Shown piece by piece: positions 12,769 through 20,928 of a stretch of DNA of 64,000 nucleotides (the stretch's first letter is position 1; the number at the start of each line of letters is the position of its first letter). The position numbers were made by a program, and so were the translations under genes. Origin of the DNA: Nitratireductor aestuarii (lineage in GTDB: Bacteria > Pseudomonadota > Alphaproteobacteria > Rhizobiales > Rhizobiaceae); the NCBI RefSeq assembly GCF_014641695.1, contig NZ_BMIF01000009.1, positions 154,961 through 218,960 of the forward strand. Reading direction: 5' to 3'. Below the pieces are notes generated by a model. It was given only the letters and a program-made list of their open reading frames with translations. It was not told where the DNA came from and made no database searches.

Positions 12769-12942
12769 TTACGACTCACCCTGTTGCTTCGCTGCCGGGA
12801 TTCCGTCGTCGCGCTCGTCGGGATTGCCCTCGCGGCGGGATCTCGCCTGGGCTTTCCGCCGTGCGAGATTTGCGCGCAGTTCTTCCGCCAGACGCTTCTG
12901 GCGATCATCGGAACCCTGCTTGTTCAACGGTTTGGAGCTCAT
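12769..12942 (-). CDS. Small basic hypothetical protein upstream of murA
   Basis: 57 residues from the ATG at 12942 (MSSKPLNKQG); an in-frame ATG at 12972 would add 10 residues. The chosen start has GAGG about 8 nt upstream. The protein is charged and helical (RQKRLAEELRANLARRKAQARSR), with no cysteine and no membrane segment. I do not recognise a named family. It may be nucleic-acid binding from composition alone. It is read in the same direction as murA, 109 bp upstream. Confidence 0.6.
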   Translation of the reverse strand: MSSKPLNKQGSDDRQKRLAEELRANLARRKAQARSRREGNPDERDDGIPAAKQQGES

Positions 12943-13088
12943 GTCGTCAACCTCGATACCAGCTTGCAACATTTTCCCTTATAATTTCCTACAAGAGAGG
13001 TTGCACTCCGCTCATCGATATGGCAGAAGCCGCCCCGAAATCAACGTTCACTTGCTGCTTCGGCGCGGTGGGCAGCGATGGTCCGGAT

Positions 13089-13163
13089 GCTGCGGTAGCT
13101 CAGTGGTAGAGCACACCCTTGGTAAGGGTGAGGTCGAGAGTTCAATCCTCTCTCGCAGCACCA
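13089..13163 (+). tRNA. tRNA-Thr (GGT)
   Basis: 75-nt cloverleaf with encoded CCA. The acceptor stem is GCTGCGG / TCGCAGC, and anticodon GGT lies at 13121-13123 within loop TTGGTAA. It marks the left boundary of an AT-richer accessory region. Confidence 0.97.
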
Positions 13164-13350
13164 GTTTCCCTCTGAGCTACGTGGTTAAGTGATGGTGGTT
13201 TAGATAGTGCGCTGCCGATCGCTGTCTGTGACTATGCGCGCGTGAGCGGTCATGGTGATGACTAGCGCTCGTCTTTTAGGATTATATGTTCACCTTAGGT
13301 TTACATGTGCGACAATCTCCGGGTAACTTAACATTACCGGAGACGAGCCC

Positions 13351-14190
13351 ATGCACTCTTCAACTTTCGAGACCTTCCGCCATCGGTTTGTAACATCGCT
13401 TTGCGCACTTGCCCTTGCTGGCACTGGCGCTCTGGCTGCTACAGGTGCAATGGCACAGCAGAACTACGATCTCTTGAAGAACGATTCATATCGACTCAAA
13501 TTCAATGAGAACACAGCAAATACAAATAATGAGCCTATGGATGAGATCCAGGTAAATTGGACGATGGGAACTTATCCGGGCTTTGCTGCTGAGGTAAAGT
13601 ATTCGAGTTCCGTCAATATCCGGGATATTGCGAAAATCCGCGGTAGGGTCTTTATTCATCAAGAGGCCACACAGACCGGTGCCCACAGGGCATGGTTCGA
13701 GTTTCAGGCAGAGGCCAACGAAGTGAAAAGCGTTCGGACTCTCAATAATGAACTGACAAACTGCTCCAACTCAGTTGGCACCGTCTCTCAAGGATATTGC
13801 AAGGCACCGAAGTCCGGTTCTGATTTGCTGCTCGCGATTCCTAACGGTGAGAAATTCCGGCATTACGTAAAAACAATCGCCCCAAAGACGATTGAATTGG
13901 GTATAATCAATTTAACAAAGAATAAGACGTATGTTCTTGGATCGATTACCACGACTAACTCAACGGGGCCTGGTTCCGACTCGATGAGAACCCATATCAC
14001 CTTTAATGGAAACAGGACGTGTGCAAACCTTCCTGTCGTGACATATTCTGTCCAAAAGGCCTACGCAAAGAAGGGTGGTAAAACCTTCGACTACATTGGC
14101 ACGCCTGAAGGTTTAAATCCTAACACGACATGTTCGCCTAAAGTTGGCGGGGCCAATACCGGCAATATTACGGTCCAGATCCCCGGCTAA
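13351..14190 (+). CDS. Secreted protein of unknown function (tandem family, copy 1)
   Basis: 279 residues with a clear Sec signal peptide: a basic n-region, hydrophobic SLCALALAGTGALAATG, and likely cleavage after AMA near residue 36. The mature part looks beta-rich, with four or five cysteines and no membrane helix. The ATG at 13351 has GGAG 8 nt upstream. I recognise no domain. The C-terminal half (DLLLAIPNGEKFRHYVKTI ... IELGIINLTKNKTYVLGSI ... RTCANLPVVTYSV ... ITVQIPG) aligns throughout with the gene at 14639-15465. A further C-terminal tail survives at 14235-14315. Base composition is AT-richer than the core genes, consistent with acquired DNA. Confidence 0.75.
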   Translation: MHSSTFETFRHRFVTSLCALALAGTGALAATGAMAQQNYDLLKNDSYRLKFNENTANTNNEPMDEIQVNWTMGTYPGFAAEVKYSSSVNIRDIAKIRGRVFIHQEATQTGAHRAWFEFQAEANEVKSVRTLNNELTNCSNSVGTVSQGYCKAPKSGSDLLLAIPNGEKFRHYVKTIAPKTIELGIINLTKNKTYVLGSITTTNSTGPGSDSMRTHITFNGNRTCANLPVVTYSVQKAYAKKGGKTFDYIGTPEGLNPNTTCSPKVGGANTGNITVQIPG

Positions 14191-14234
14191 AAATGCGCTT
14201 CAGTGCCTGCCGCGCAAAGGGAGGTGCGCGGTAG

Positions 14235-14315
14235 CGGGTGTTTGACGGCGAGCGCGTCGATCGCGCTGTCAATCTTAACAATGTCGACAACGTGACTGTT
14301 AAGATCCCGGGATAA
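14235..14315 (+). pseudogene. C-terminal remnant of a third secreted paralogue
   Basis: A short open stretch ends NNVDNVTVKIPG then TAA at 14313. It matches the end of copy 1 (NTGNITVQIPG, stop) and resembles the end of the downstream copy. Upstream in this frame there is a stop at 14232-14234 and no start. It appears to be the leftover 3' end of another tandem copy. Confidence 0.6.
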
Positions 14316-14411
14316 GGTGGATATACGCTGGGTGCTTAAAGGATCAGCAATCAGGGGAGGTGATTGGTACTTTCCAGAGTCTGTTGAAATGATCCACGAA
14401 ACCTCAGTCGG

Positions 14412-14447
14412 ATGGCCAATCTGTGAGCTCTTCAGGTTGGCCATTTG
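14412..14447 (+). terminator. Strong hairpin between tandem secreted genes
   Basis: Stem ATGGCCAA-t-CTG / CAG-g-TTGGCCAT (12 pairs, one mismatch) closes a 9-nt loop and is followed by TTT. It probably ends transcription of the upstream copies. Confidence 0.5.
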
Positions 14448-14638
14448 GGTTATGCGACTAAGTGTGGACTGCTGCAGGGTCCTCAACCACACTTGTGATG
14501 CCGTCACAGCAGTCCAGCCAAAATGGTCACACGAGCGCCGAGATGGTGCGGGATTGGACGGGCTTATTTGCCCGCCCGTTGTTCGCGTGTGTCATTCTTG
14601 GGAGGGGCAACATTTTCTTGATATAGGAATGAAGTTCG

Positions 14639-15465
14639 ATGTTTCTCTCTCTTCCAAAGTCCACCCGCAGTCCGCGAGCGTGGTCACTTCGCGGTTTTGT
14701 CATTCTGGGTGTGACCACCTTGTTAACGGCTGGTGCTATGGCAGCTGACGGAGGCGGGCTCAAATTTCAGCCTCAGGGATCGCTTCCAACGAATTCAAGG
14801 AAGCGTCTTTCTACATGACCATGGTGAAGGGACCCGGCAACTCTGCGTTAGCCAAATGCGAACACACGTTCAACCTGAGAGGTGGCTCAAAGGGCACCAC
14901 GGTAGTTGGTACGGGGTCGATCTCGCAGGAATTCAGAAGGGTCGTGGTTGGTGCTTCATACGCATCAGTGGCCGTAGTGGTGCCAGAGGGCGAAATAGTG
15001 AATTTTGTTCCTGGAGCAGCTAACACTACGTGCAACAAGTCTGTGACCATCTTTGGCGATTATGTTGTGTGCAATGTGAAGGACACTCATGATCTGCTTG
15101 TAAGGATGGGCAATCTGGTTCGGTACGAGCATTATATAAAGAATATTAGCGGGAGGATATATGAGCTTGGCGTTGCGAATGAAACAATTTCGAAAACGTA
15201 TCCGATCGGTACTGTAACGTTCATGACGATTGCGGGTATCGGACCTTCGTCGCTGAGGCATCGTCTGAGCTATCTTAGTGCCAGGTCTTGTGCGCTAATA
15301 CCATATGTGGAGTACAGAGTTCATCGGGCGACTGCCGTAGGCGTCAATGGTCTGCCCTACGCATTCAATACCCAGTTCGATCCGGATAATCCATGGGGTG
15401 ATTGTGACTATCAGGTTGACACAAGTGACGGCGCGAACGTTCTCGTGAGGTACAAGATTCCGTGA
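14639..15465 (+). pseudogene. Secreted protein of unknown function (copy 2), frameshifted
   Basis: An ATG at 14639 opens a frame encoding an excellent signal peptide: Arg-rich n-region, hydrophobic GFVILGVTTLLTAGAMA, cleavage after AMA. Like copy 1, it then has a GLKF motif. That frame stops at 14816. The rest of the protein (EFKEASFYMTMVKG ... to 15465) continues one frame over, where it is open from 14749. Residues in the second part align with copy 1 (YEHYIKNISGRIYELGVANET; RSCALIPYVEYRVHRA). A single-base loss or two-base gain between about 14749 and 14813 explains it. Translation could begin at ATG 14815, giving 216 residues without a signal peptide, but that is less convincing. Confidence 0.65.
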
Positions 15466-16090
15466 AACGTCTAGCGTGGGAGCGGGGACCAGTCGGCTTT
15501 GCTCAGGGTTAAGTGCTTTCCATTGTTATCAGACGAGCTGCAGGATTGGGGCTCGCCCGGGCCAGCCGGAGCGAGTCCTCCTGCTTCCGACCCGCAACTC
15601 CGCCGTTCATAAGCGCCGGGAGCCGGGCAATAGTTTCTATGCAATTTCTACCCCCTGCCACCTGTTAGCCACGTTTGGACACGACTACTAGTAAATGAGT
15701 GATTTGTTCGTTCACCTCGGTCGGTTGGGTGCTTTTTCGGCCTTGTGTCTTATTTGCGCATAACGCTGACAAGAGACCAATTTCTCGCAACAGCGTGTGC
15801 GTCGAAGCACTGGCGGCGACGAAGTGGGCTCGTAGCCTGTCCTGTTGCTTCCGCTTTCCAGCGTTGATCGGCCCGCCTTTGGGCGTGCAACCGCACCAAG
15901 TTCATCGAAGCGTTTGGTCCTGAACCGTCGAACACCTCTTAGGGATGCTCCGGCGACTGATGCTGCGTTTGATTGTGGCAGATGACTATTCGTAACGCCT
16001 TCCAGTCGCACCGAGATTATTATGCAAGTGGTTCTTACCTCGAATTGAACTGATTAAGCGCTTCGGGAAATCAAAGGCAAATTTTATAGC
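15466..16090. other. Gene-poor stretch after the secreted paralogues
   Basis: No open frame here has a credible start, coding pattern or recognisable product. Sequence near 15800-16000 is GC-richer than its surroundings and may be an eroded remnant, but I cannot name it. Confidence 0.4.
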
Positions 16091-17050
16091 ATGACAAAAT
16101 TTGATACGAATGAGCCGCCGGCGAACAACAAAGATAATTCAGAGGATCGTGAGGCTGATCTTGCAAAACATGACTACAGGGTTGAAGCGCTAAACCGGAT
16201 TCTATCCAGCGGACATTTCCGCGCATCTGAGCGCAACAAGCAGTTTCTGAAATTCGTGGTTGAGGAAACCGTTGCGGGACGCGCGAGCCGCATCAAGGCG
16301 TTCACCGTTGCCGTCGATGTTTTCGGCCGGGATTCTTCCTTCGATGCGTCTGTTGACCCGATCGTCCGCATTGCAGCCGGTCATCTCCGGCGCTCCCTTG
16401 AGGAATATTACGCCGGCTACGGTAAACATGATCCGGTGAGGATTGTTCTGCCGCTGGGGACCTATGCGCCTGTTTTCGTGAAGCAGGAGGGTCTACCGGG
16501 AAGGGCAGTCTCCCGTTTTCGGCAGATTGTCTCCGATCGCCAGCGCAGTCTGCAAAGCGGCGCTGTGAGCGTGAGCGTGGCACTCTTTGGCGCGGCGCTC
16601 GCAGGAACCTATTATTTCGCCTCCTACAAGGATACGAAGGACCACACGCCGGTCATCGTGGTGGCAAGGGCTCAGCCCTATCCTCCTGAACTGGCTGCGG
16701 AGACGGTCGCGGATCTGTTCAATCAGTCGCTGTGGGGCGCCTTGGGCGAAAATCACGGCTTCCGCGTGGTCGGCGTCAAGTCTGACGAGAACTTCAATGA
16801 GGTGCTCGCGCGAACGCAGGCAATGTTCGGCAGCTCAATGCCGCTCTATCAGCTGCTATCGACGGTGCGTCGTAACGGAGACGAGCTGCGTGTCTATTGG
16901 CATGTCCTGGATGGCCGATCGAACGAAAACTACCTGTCGGCCTCTACGATGAGGGAAGTTGACGAGCCTATCGCTGCGTCGCTTCCGAGCGAACTGGCCC
17001 AGGAAGTTGCAGCTTCCATCAAGAAGTTCTCGGAGGAGGGCGGCAAGTGA
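16091..17050 (+). CDS. Membrane-anchored protein with winged-helix-like N-terminal domain
   Basis: 319 residues. Residues about 30-135 match the N-terminal module of rhizobial proteins often annotated as adenylate cyclase or TPR regulators: SSGHFRASERNKQFLKFVVEE, GRASRIKAFTVAVDVFGR, SFDASVDPIVRIAAGHLRRSLEEYY. A single membrane segment (SVALFGAALAGTYYFA, about 160-177) follows. The remaining 140 residues are probably periplasmic, with a TolB/FlgO-like look (DLFNQSLWGALGENHGFRVVG). The TPR array of larger homologues is missing. The layout is CadC/ToxR-like, so membrane-bound transcription control is inferred. It is isolated, with gene-poor DNA on both sides. Confidence 0.7.
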   Translation: MTKFDTNEPPANNKDNSEDREADLAKHDYRVEALNRILSSGHFRASERNKQFLKFVVEETVAGRASRIKAFTVAVDVFGRDSSFDASVDPIVRIAAGHLRRSLEEYYAGYGKHDPVRIVLPLGTYAPVFVKQEGLPGRAVSRFRQIVSDRQRSLQSGAVSVSVALFGAALAGTYYFASYKDTKDHTPVIVVARAQPYPPELAAETVADLFNQSLWGALGENHGFRVVGVKSDENFNEVLARTQAMFGSSMPLYQLLSTVRRNGDELRVYWHVLDGRSNENYLSASTMREVDEPIAASLPSELAQEVAASIKKFSEEGGK

Positions 17051-17388
17051 GGCAAGGCCTCGGATGCCCGACGTCGTAAGGGGGATTGGGCCTCCGAGTG
17101 AGGTTTTGCTGATCGGCTGCGATGTAGCGGAACCACGCGGGTTTTTTTTGCGTGCATGCTCGCCGACAGTGTGGGCGCAAGGCTGGTTGGTCACGCAATT
17201 CGTCCGAAGGCTTGGAGTAGCTCAGACTTTCACTGAAATTCTGAGCTGCTCTAACAGCTTTTTCCAGCTATTCCGGGCAGAAAACCGGTTCCCAAGTCTC
17301 CTGGAACCGCTCCAGTTCTGCCGCGCGTAAAGAGCACCGAAGCAGCGCCTTGCACTTTGCTTAGTGAGAAGGGGAAGGTGCTTCAGGT
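17051..17388. other. Intergenic stretch with hairpins and a dispersed repeat copy
   Basis: Contains a weak AACC/GGTT hairpin followed by T8 near 17129-17147, which may end the preceding gene. An inverted repeat GAGtAGCTCAGA / TCTGAGCTgCTC spans about 17214-17250. The region also carries one copy of a roughly 90-nt dispersed repeat. No gene seen. Confidence 0.4.
17227..17318 (+). repeat. Dispersed intergenic repeat, copy A
   Basis: About 90 nt, similar along its length and in the same orientation to 20817-20908. Both begin TTCACTGAAA and share a GAAAACCGGT-type block near position 55-60 and a GCTCCA-type end. They are degenerate, with roughly two thirds of positions shared by eye. Confidence 0.5.
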
Positions 17389-17604
17389 CTAGCGGGGGCG
17401 GAGAGGTCTGTCGCCCATTGGTGGAGTTGCGGCCTGGCGCCCGTAGAAGGGATGTTCGCGCTTGCATTCGGCCAACAGGTCGAGATCGACCGGGCCATCC
17501 CGCACCAAGGTAAGGTCAACTTCCTCGTCGCTAAGTCTGTATTCAGCCAGTTCGTCGAGCAGACGCATAATGAGCGCCTTGTCTACCAGCGGATGTGCAG
17601 GCAT
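17389..17604 (-). CDS. Small hypothetical protein
   Basis: 71 residues from the ATG at 17604 (MPAHPLVDKALIMRLL). The sequence is acidic and helical in its first half (LLDELAEYRLSDEEVDLTL), with a Pro/Arg-rich end. No signal peptide or membrane segment. I do not recognise a family. The codon pattern is plausible but there is little other support. Confidence 0.4.
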   Translation of the reverse strand: MPAHPLVDKALIMRLLDELAEYRLSDEEVDLTLVRDGPVDLDLLAECKREHPFYGRQAATPPMGDRPLRPR

Positions 17605-17704
17605 CGAGGATCTTGTCTCCGCGTGAACGGTGAACTGGGGTCTTACGCGCACGCGGGAAACTGGAGACCCAAGGCCCCACCGCCGAAGCGATGAGACCTT
17701 GGGG

Positions 17705-17736
17705 AGCCGGTCCGGGGGGCGGGAGGACCGGCTTTT
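17705..17736 (+). terminator. Strong rho-independent terminator
   Basis: Perfect 9-bp stem AGCCGGTCC (17705-17713) / GGACCGGCT (17725-17733) and a T-run. No plus-strand gene immediately precedes it, so it may end a small untranslated RNA or a long transcript. Confidence 0.7.
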
Positions 17737-18286
17737 CAGAAGCGGTCAGGTTGCGACCGCAATTCCGGGCTGTGATTGGTGCCCTGAAAGATAGTTCTTG
17801 CAAACCATCCTGTCTAAATGTTTACCATAAATGGCGAAGTTTGCAATAGGTATATCATAAACAATGTAGAGTTTTGATATGCCTCGTCCAATCACTTAAT
17901 GGCAGCATCTACTGAAGGATAAATAACTGTTATTTTGGTAGATTGGTAATGTGTCAGATTTGTCTTGCTGCCAACCTTGCGTCGTTTGTTGAGGCTAATT
18001 TCGCATGAGGTTGGCTTATATCCAAATAGATATATCGAGGTGTTTGCAGGTAAACAGGGTCGGGATCTACAATCTTATCCTACGCGGAACGGCGGTTTTG
18101 CTGGATATTGAGACGCAGCAACATGGACAAGCTCGTCCAACTCGTTTGATCACAAATATGTCAACTGAAGAAATTTTCGGCAGGGGGCTGGTAGCGCAAG
18201 GCGGCTGGAAGCCCTTCGTGTGTGAGTAGGGAACCGATTCTCGTATTCCGCACCGGCCGAAGGCTTCCCCGAAATGCAGTCGCGCT
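17737..18286. other. AT-rich gene-poor stretch
   Basis: Low-GC DNA between a terminator and the AEC permease gene. A 74-codon open frame at 18005-18229 on the plus strand has no recognisable product or convincing ribosome-binding site, so I do not call it. Confidence 0.4.
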
Positions 18287-19213
18287 TCAGACCAGTGCAA
18301 GTATGAGCGTGATTGTGATGAAGCTCAGCGATGTGGCGATGAAGAGTGCGGTTGCGGAAAGTGCTTCCAGTTTGAAGCGGGCCCCGATGATCGGATAGAT
18401 TGACAGCATGGGCGAGGACGCAAGGACGATGCCCGTTGCCCGAAGTTCATCAGGAACGCCGCTCATGAGCATGAAGCACAATGCTACAGCGATTGGATGC
18501 AGTACGAGCTTGCCGATGCTGATCCAGATGGGCTCAAGGTCCAGAGTGCGTGCTTTCGTATTGGCGAGAATTCCACCAATGATGAGGAGCGCGCAGGGAA
18601 TAGCGGCGGCACCAAGAAGCGAGATCGTCTTGGCTACCGGTCCAACGAACTGGATGCCAAGTGCGGAGAGAAGTGAGCCGGCGATGATCGAGAGCAGCAG
18701 AGGCGAACGGATCAGGTTTCTGGCCGTGTCCCGCAAGACGGCGTGGAGAGCGTGATCCTTCTTGCCGCCCATTTCAGCGAGGATCAGGGCGAGCGGCATG
18801 ATCAGCAGCACCTCCACAACGAACGTCATGGAGACGGCTGCCAGCGCCGTGCTGCCGAAAACGAGCGTGACCACCGGGAGCCCCACAAAGCCCGTGTTTG
18901 ACGCCGCGCTACCAAAGGCGGCGATGACCGCATGGCTGAAAGGCTTGCGCAGGACCTGCAGGAAGAAAAGCAGGATGGCGCCGAAAACGGCGAGGGAGCC
19001 GATTGCATAGGCAAGCACGTAGCCCAGATTGAACGCCTCGGTCAGGTTCTGGCCCATCAGCGCATTCAGCATCATGGCCGGCAGGGCGATGTTCATGACG
19101 AATGCGCCAAGTGTCGGGATTGCCTCGGGGGCGAGGAGCTTCGTGCGCATGGCAAAGAAGCCGATCGCAATGAGGAGGTAGAGCGGCAATATCAGCAGAA
19201 ACAGATTGATCAT
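18287..19213 (-). CDS. AEC family transporter (auxin efflux carrier type)
   Basis: 308 residues from the ATG at 19213 (MINLFLLILPLYLL). About ten hydrophobic segments occur in the two-bundle layout of the AEC family, with LGAFVMNIALPAMMLNAL near the start, ASNTGFVGLPVV in the middle and a C-terminal half with ALLIIGGIL. AEC proteins move small organic anions such as malate, malonate or amino-acid-like compounds; the substrate cannot be read from sequence. A TTG codon 48 nt upstream is in frame but adds a non-hydrophobic tail. Divergent from the ABC importer operon, about 310 bp away. Confidence 0.85.
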   Translation of the reverse strand: MINLFLLILPLYLLIAIGFFAMRTKLLAPEAIPTLGAFVMNIALPAMMLNALMGQNLTEAFNLGYVLAYAIGSLAVFGAILLFFLQVLRKPFSHAVIAAFGSAASNTGFVGLPVVTLVFGSTALAAVSMTFVVEVLLIMPLALILAEMGGKKDHALHAVLRDTARNLIRSPLLLSIIAGSLLSALGIQFVGPVAKTISLLGAAAIPCALLIIGGILANTKARTLDLEPIWISIGKLVLHPIAVALCFMLMSGVPDELRATGIVLASSPMLSIYPIIGARFKLEALSATALFIATSLSFITITLILALV

Positions 19214-19524
19214 GTAGTCAACTACGATGTGCCGCGGCCAAGCGAAGCCGGCTGCGCGCAAGGAAACCCGAGACTGAAGGAGCCTTACACCCTGCCTCTG
19301 CAGCTGTGAAGTGCTGTATACAGAGCAAACGCGCGGCTTTGCGGCCCAAGCGCGAGATTTCCGTTGTTGAGATCAGTTTCCTGTGCGCGGTTAATTAAGG
19401 ATGCGCCGCCACTGGGTGCATTGGAAAACGAATTGACCCCTTGGCTATCTGTGCGAGCTATGTATACATATTGGGAAGTTGGCAGAGGTGTGGAGGCCTC
19501 TGTTCAATCCATTGGGAGGGAAGC

Positions 19525-20706
19525 ATGGCTTTAAGAATCGCAGCAATCGTTGCGCTGGGGCTGAGTGCGGCATGGACCACGGGAGCCATGGCGCAGGAGA
19601 CCGTCAAAGTTGGACTTATCTTGCCGTATTCAGGGCCCTTCGCGGATGCCGCCAAGCAGCTCGAGGCAGGTGTTACCCTGTACATCCAGAAGCACGGCGA
19701 CGAAGTTGCCGGCAAGAAGATCGAGCTCATCCGCAAGGATACAGGGGGCCCGAACGCCGACGTGGCACGCCGGCTGGCGCAGGAACTGGTGGTACGCGAC
19801 CAGGTCGACATTCTCGCGGGTTTCGCGCTGACGCCTGAGGCTGTCGGTGTCGCAGAAATTGCTACGGAGGCCAAGAAGCTCACCGTTCTGATGAACGCGG
19901 CAACTTCGAGCATCATCGACCTGTCGCCCTACATGGTGCGCACGTCCGTCACGATCCCGCAGGTCAACTATGCGTTGGGCAAGTGGGCCGTTGAAGAGGC
20001 CGGCGTGAAACAGGCCTATACGCTTGTGTCCGACTACGGTCCGGGTCATGACGCGGAAAGCTCGTTTGCCAAGGGTTTTACCGAAGCAGGTGGCACAATC
20101 CTCGGTGCAGACCGTACTCCGGTCGCCAACCCGGATTTTTCCGCTTACGTTCAGCGCGTGAAGGACAGCAATCCTGAAGCCGTCTACATCTTCGTGCCAG
20201 GTGGCGCGCAGCCGGCGGCAATCGGCAAGGCGCTGGCCGACCGTGGTCTTTCTCCGCCCGACACCAAGATCTTCGCACAGGGCGAGTTGACGCATCCGGA
20301 AGCGCTCGAAAGCATGGGTGAGACAGCGCGTGGCGTCATCACCACGTTCCACTACACGCTTGAGCGCGACGATCCGCTGAACAAGGAGTTCGTGGACGGC
20401 TATCACGCCGCCAACAACGGTCGCTCCCCGGACCTGTTCTCGATCGGTGGCTATGACGGCATGCATCTCATCTATGAGGCGCTGAAGAAGACCAACGGCG
20501 ATGCCAGCGGCGACGCGCTCATCGAGGCCGCGAAGGGCATGTCCTGGGACAGCCCGCGTGGTCCGATGTCGATCGATCCTGAGACGCGCGATGTCGTGCA
20601 GACCGTCTACATCCGCGAAGTTCAGGAAGTGGACGGCAAGCTGCAGAACGTGGTCATCCACGAGATCCCGGAAGTGAAGGATCCGCTGCACGGCGCAGCA
20701 AAGTAA
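19525..20706 (+). CDS. Branched-chain-type ABC transporter substrate-binding protein
   Basis: 393 residues. The signal peptide (IAAIVALGLSAAWTTGAMA) is cleaved near residue 24. The mature Peripla_BP_6 / Leu-Ile-Val-binding fold begins VKVGLILPYSGPFADAAKQ. The ATG at 19525 has GGGAGGG upstream; an earlier in-frame start would destroy the signal peptide. It delivers ligand to the permeases and ATPases encoded next (20929-24275). Ligand class is uncertain: this family also serves amides, aromatic acids and other carboxylates, and I see no decisive residue. A 220-bp gap separates it from the permease gene. Confidence 0.9.
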   Translation: MALRIAAIVALGLSAAWTTGAMAQETVKVGLILPYSGPFADAAKQLEAGVTLYIQKHGDEVAGKKIELIRKDTGGPNADVARRLAQELVVRDQVDILAGFALTPEAVGVAEIATEAKKLTVLMNAATSSIIDLSPYMVRTSVTIPQVNYALGKWAVEEAGVKQAYTLVSDYGPGHDAESSFAKGFTEAGGTILGADRTPVANPDFSAYVQRVKDSNPEAVYIFVPGGAQPAAIGKALADRGLSPPDTKIFAQGELTHPEALESMGETARGVITTFHYTLERDDPLNKEFVDGYHAANNGRSPDLFSIGGYDGMHLIYEALKKTNGDASGDALIEAAKGMSWDSPRGPMSIDPETRDVVQTVYIREVQEVDGKLQNVVIHEIPEVKDPLHGAAK

Positions 20707-20816
20707 GCAGCAAGGCGTCTCCGGCTGTTTCAGCGGAGCCGCCAGCCAAGAAAGCCTCTCCGGCGCCAGTCTCATCGGGGACCGGTGCCGGACCGGCAGC
20801 TTGGGGCCCTGCAGGT

Positions 20817-20908
20817 TCACTGAAAATCAGAACGGCTCTGAGTTTTTACTTTTCGCAGTTCAGTCGGAAACCGGTCCCACTTTCCGCGAACTGCTCCAAG
20901 AATGCCTC
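20817..20908 (+). repeat. Dispersed intergenic repeat, copy B
   Basis: Same-orientation relative of 17227-17318. It lies between the binding-protein gene and its permease and overlaps the upstream region of the GTG start at 20929. The shared GGAAACCGGTCCC block is at about 20866-20878. Confidence 0.5.
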
Positions 20909-20928
20909 TGCGGATGGGTTGAGGGCTC

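Noticed and set aside
14558..14579. Short hairpin ACGGGC/GCCCGT before the frameshifted secreted gene
   Set aside because: Only 6 bp with no T-tract; too weak to call as a terminator or regulatory element.
15712..16011. Minus-strand open frame of 99 codons in the gene-poor stretch
   Set aside because: Arg/Ser-rich translation with no recognisable domain, poor start context and overlapping alternative frames.
18005..18229. Plus-strand 74-codon frame in the AT-rich stretch
   Set aside because: No ribosome-binding site, no recognisable sequence and no neighbour that suggests a role.
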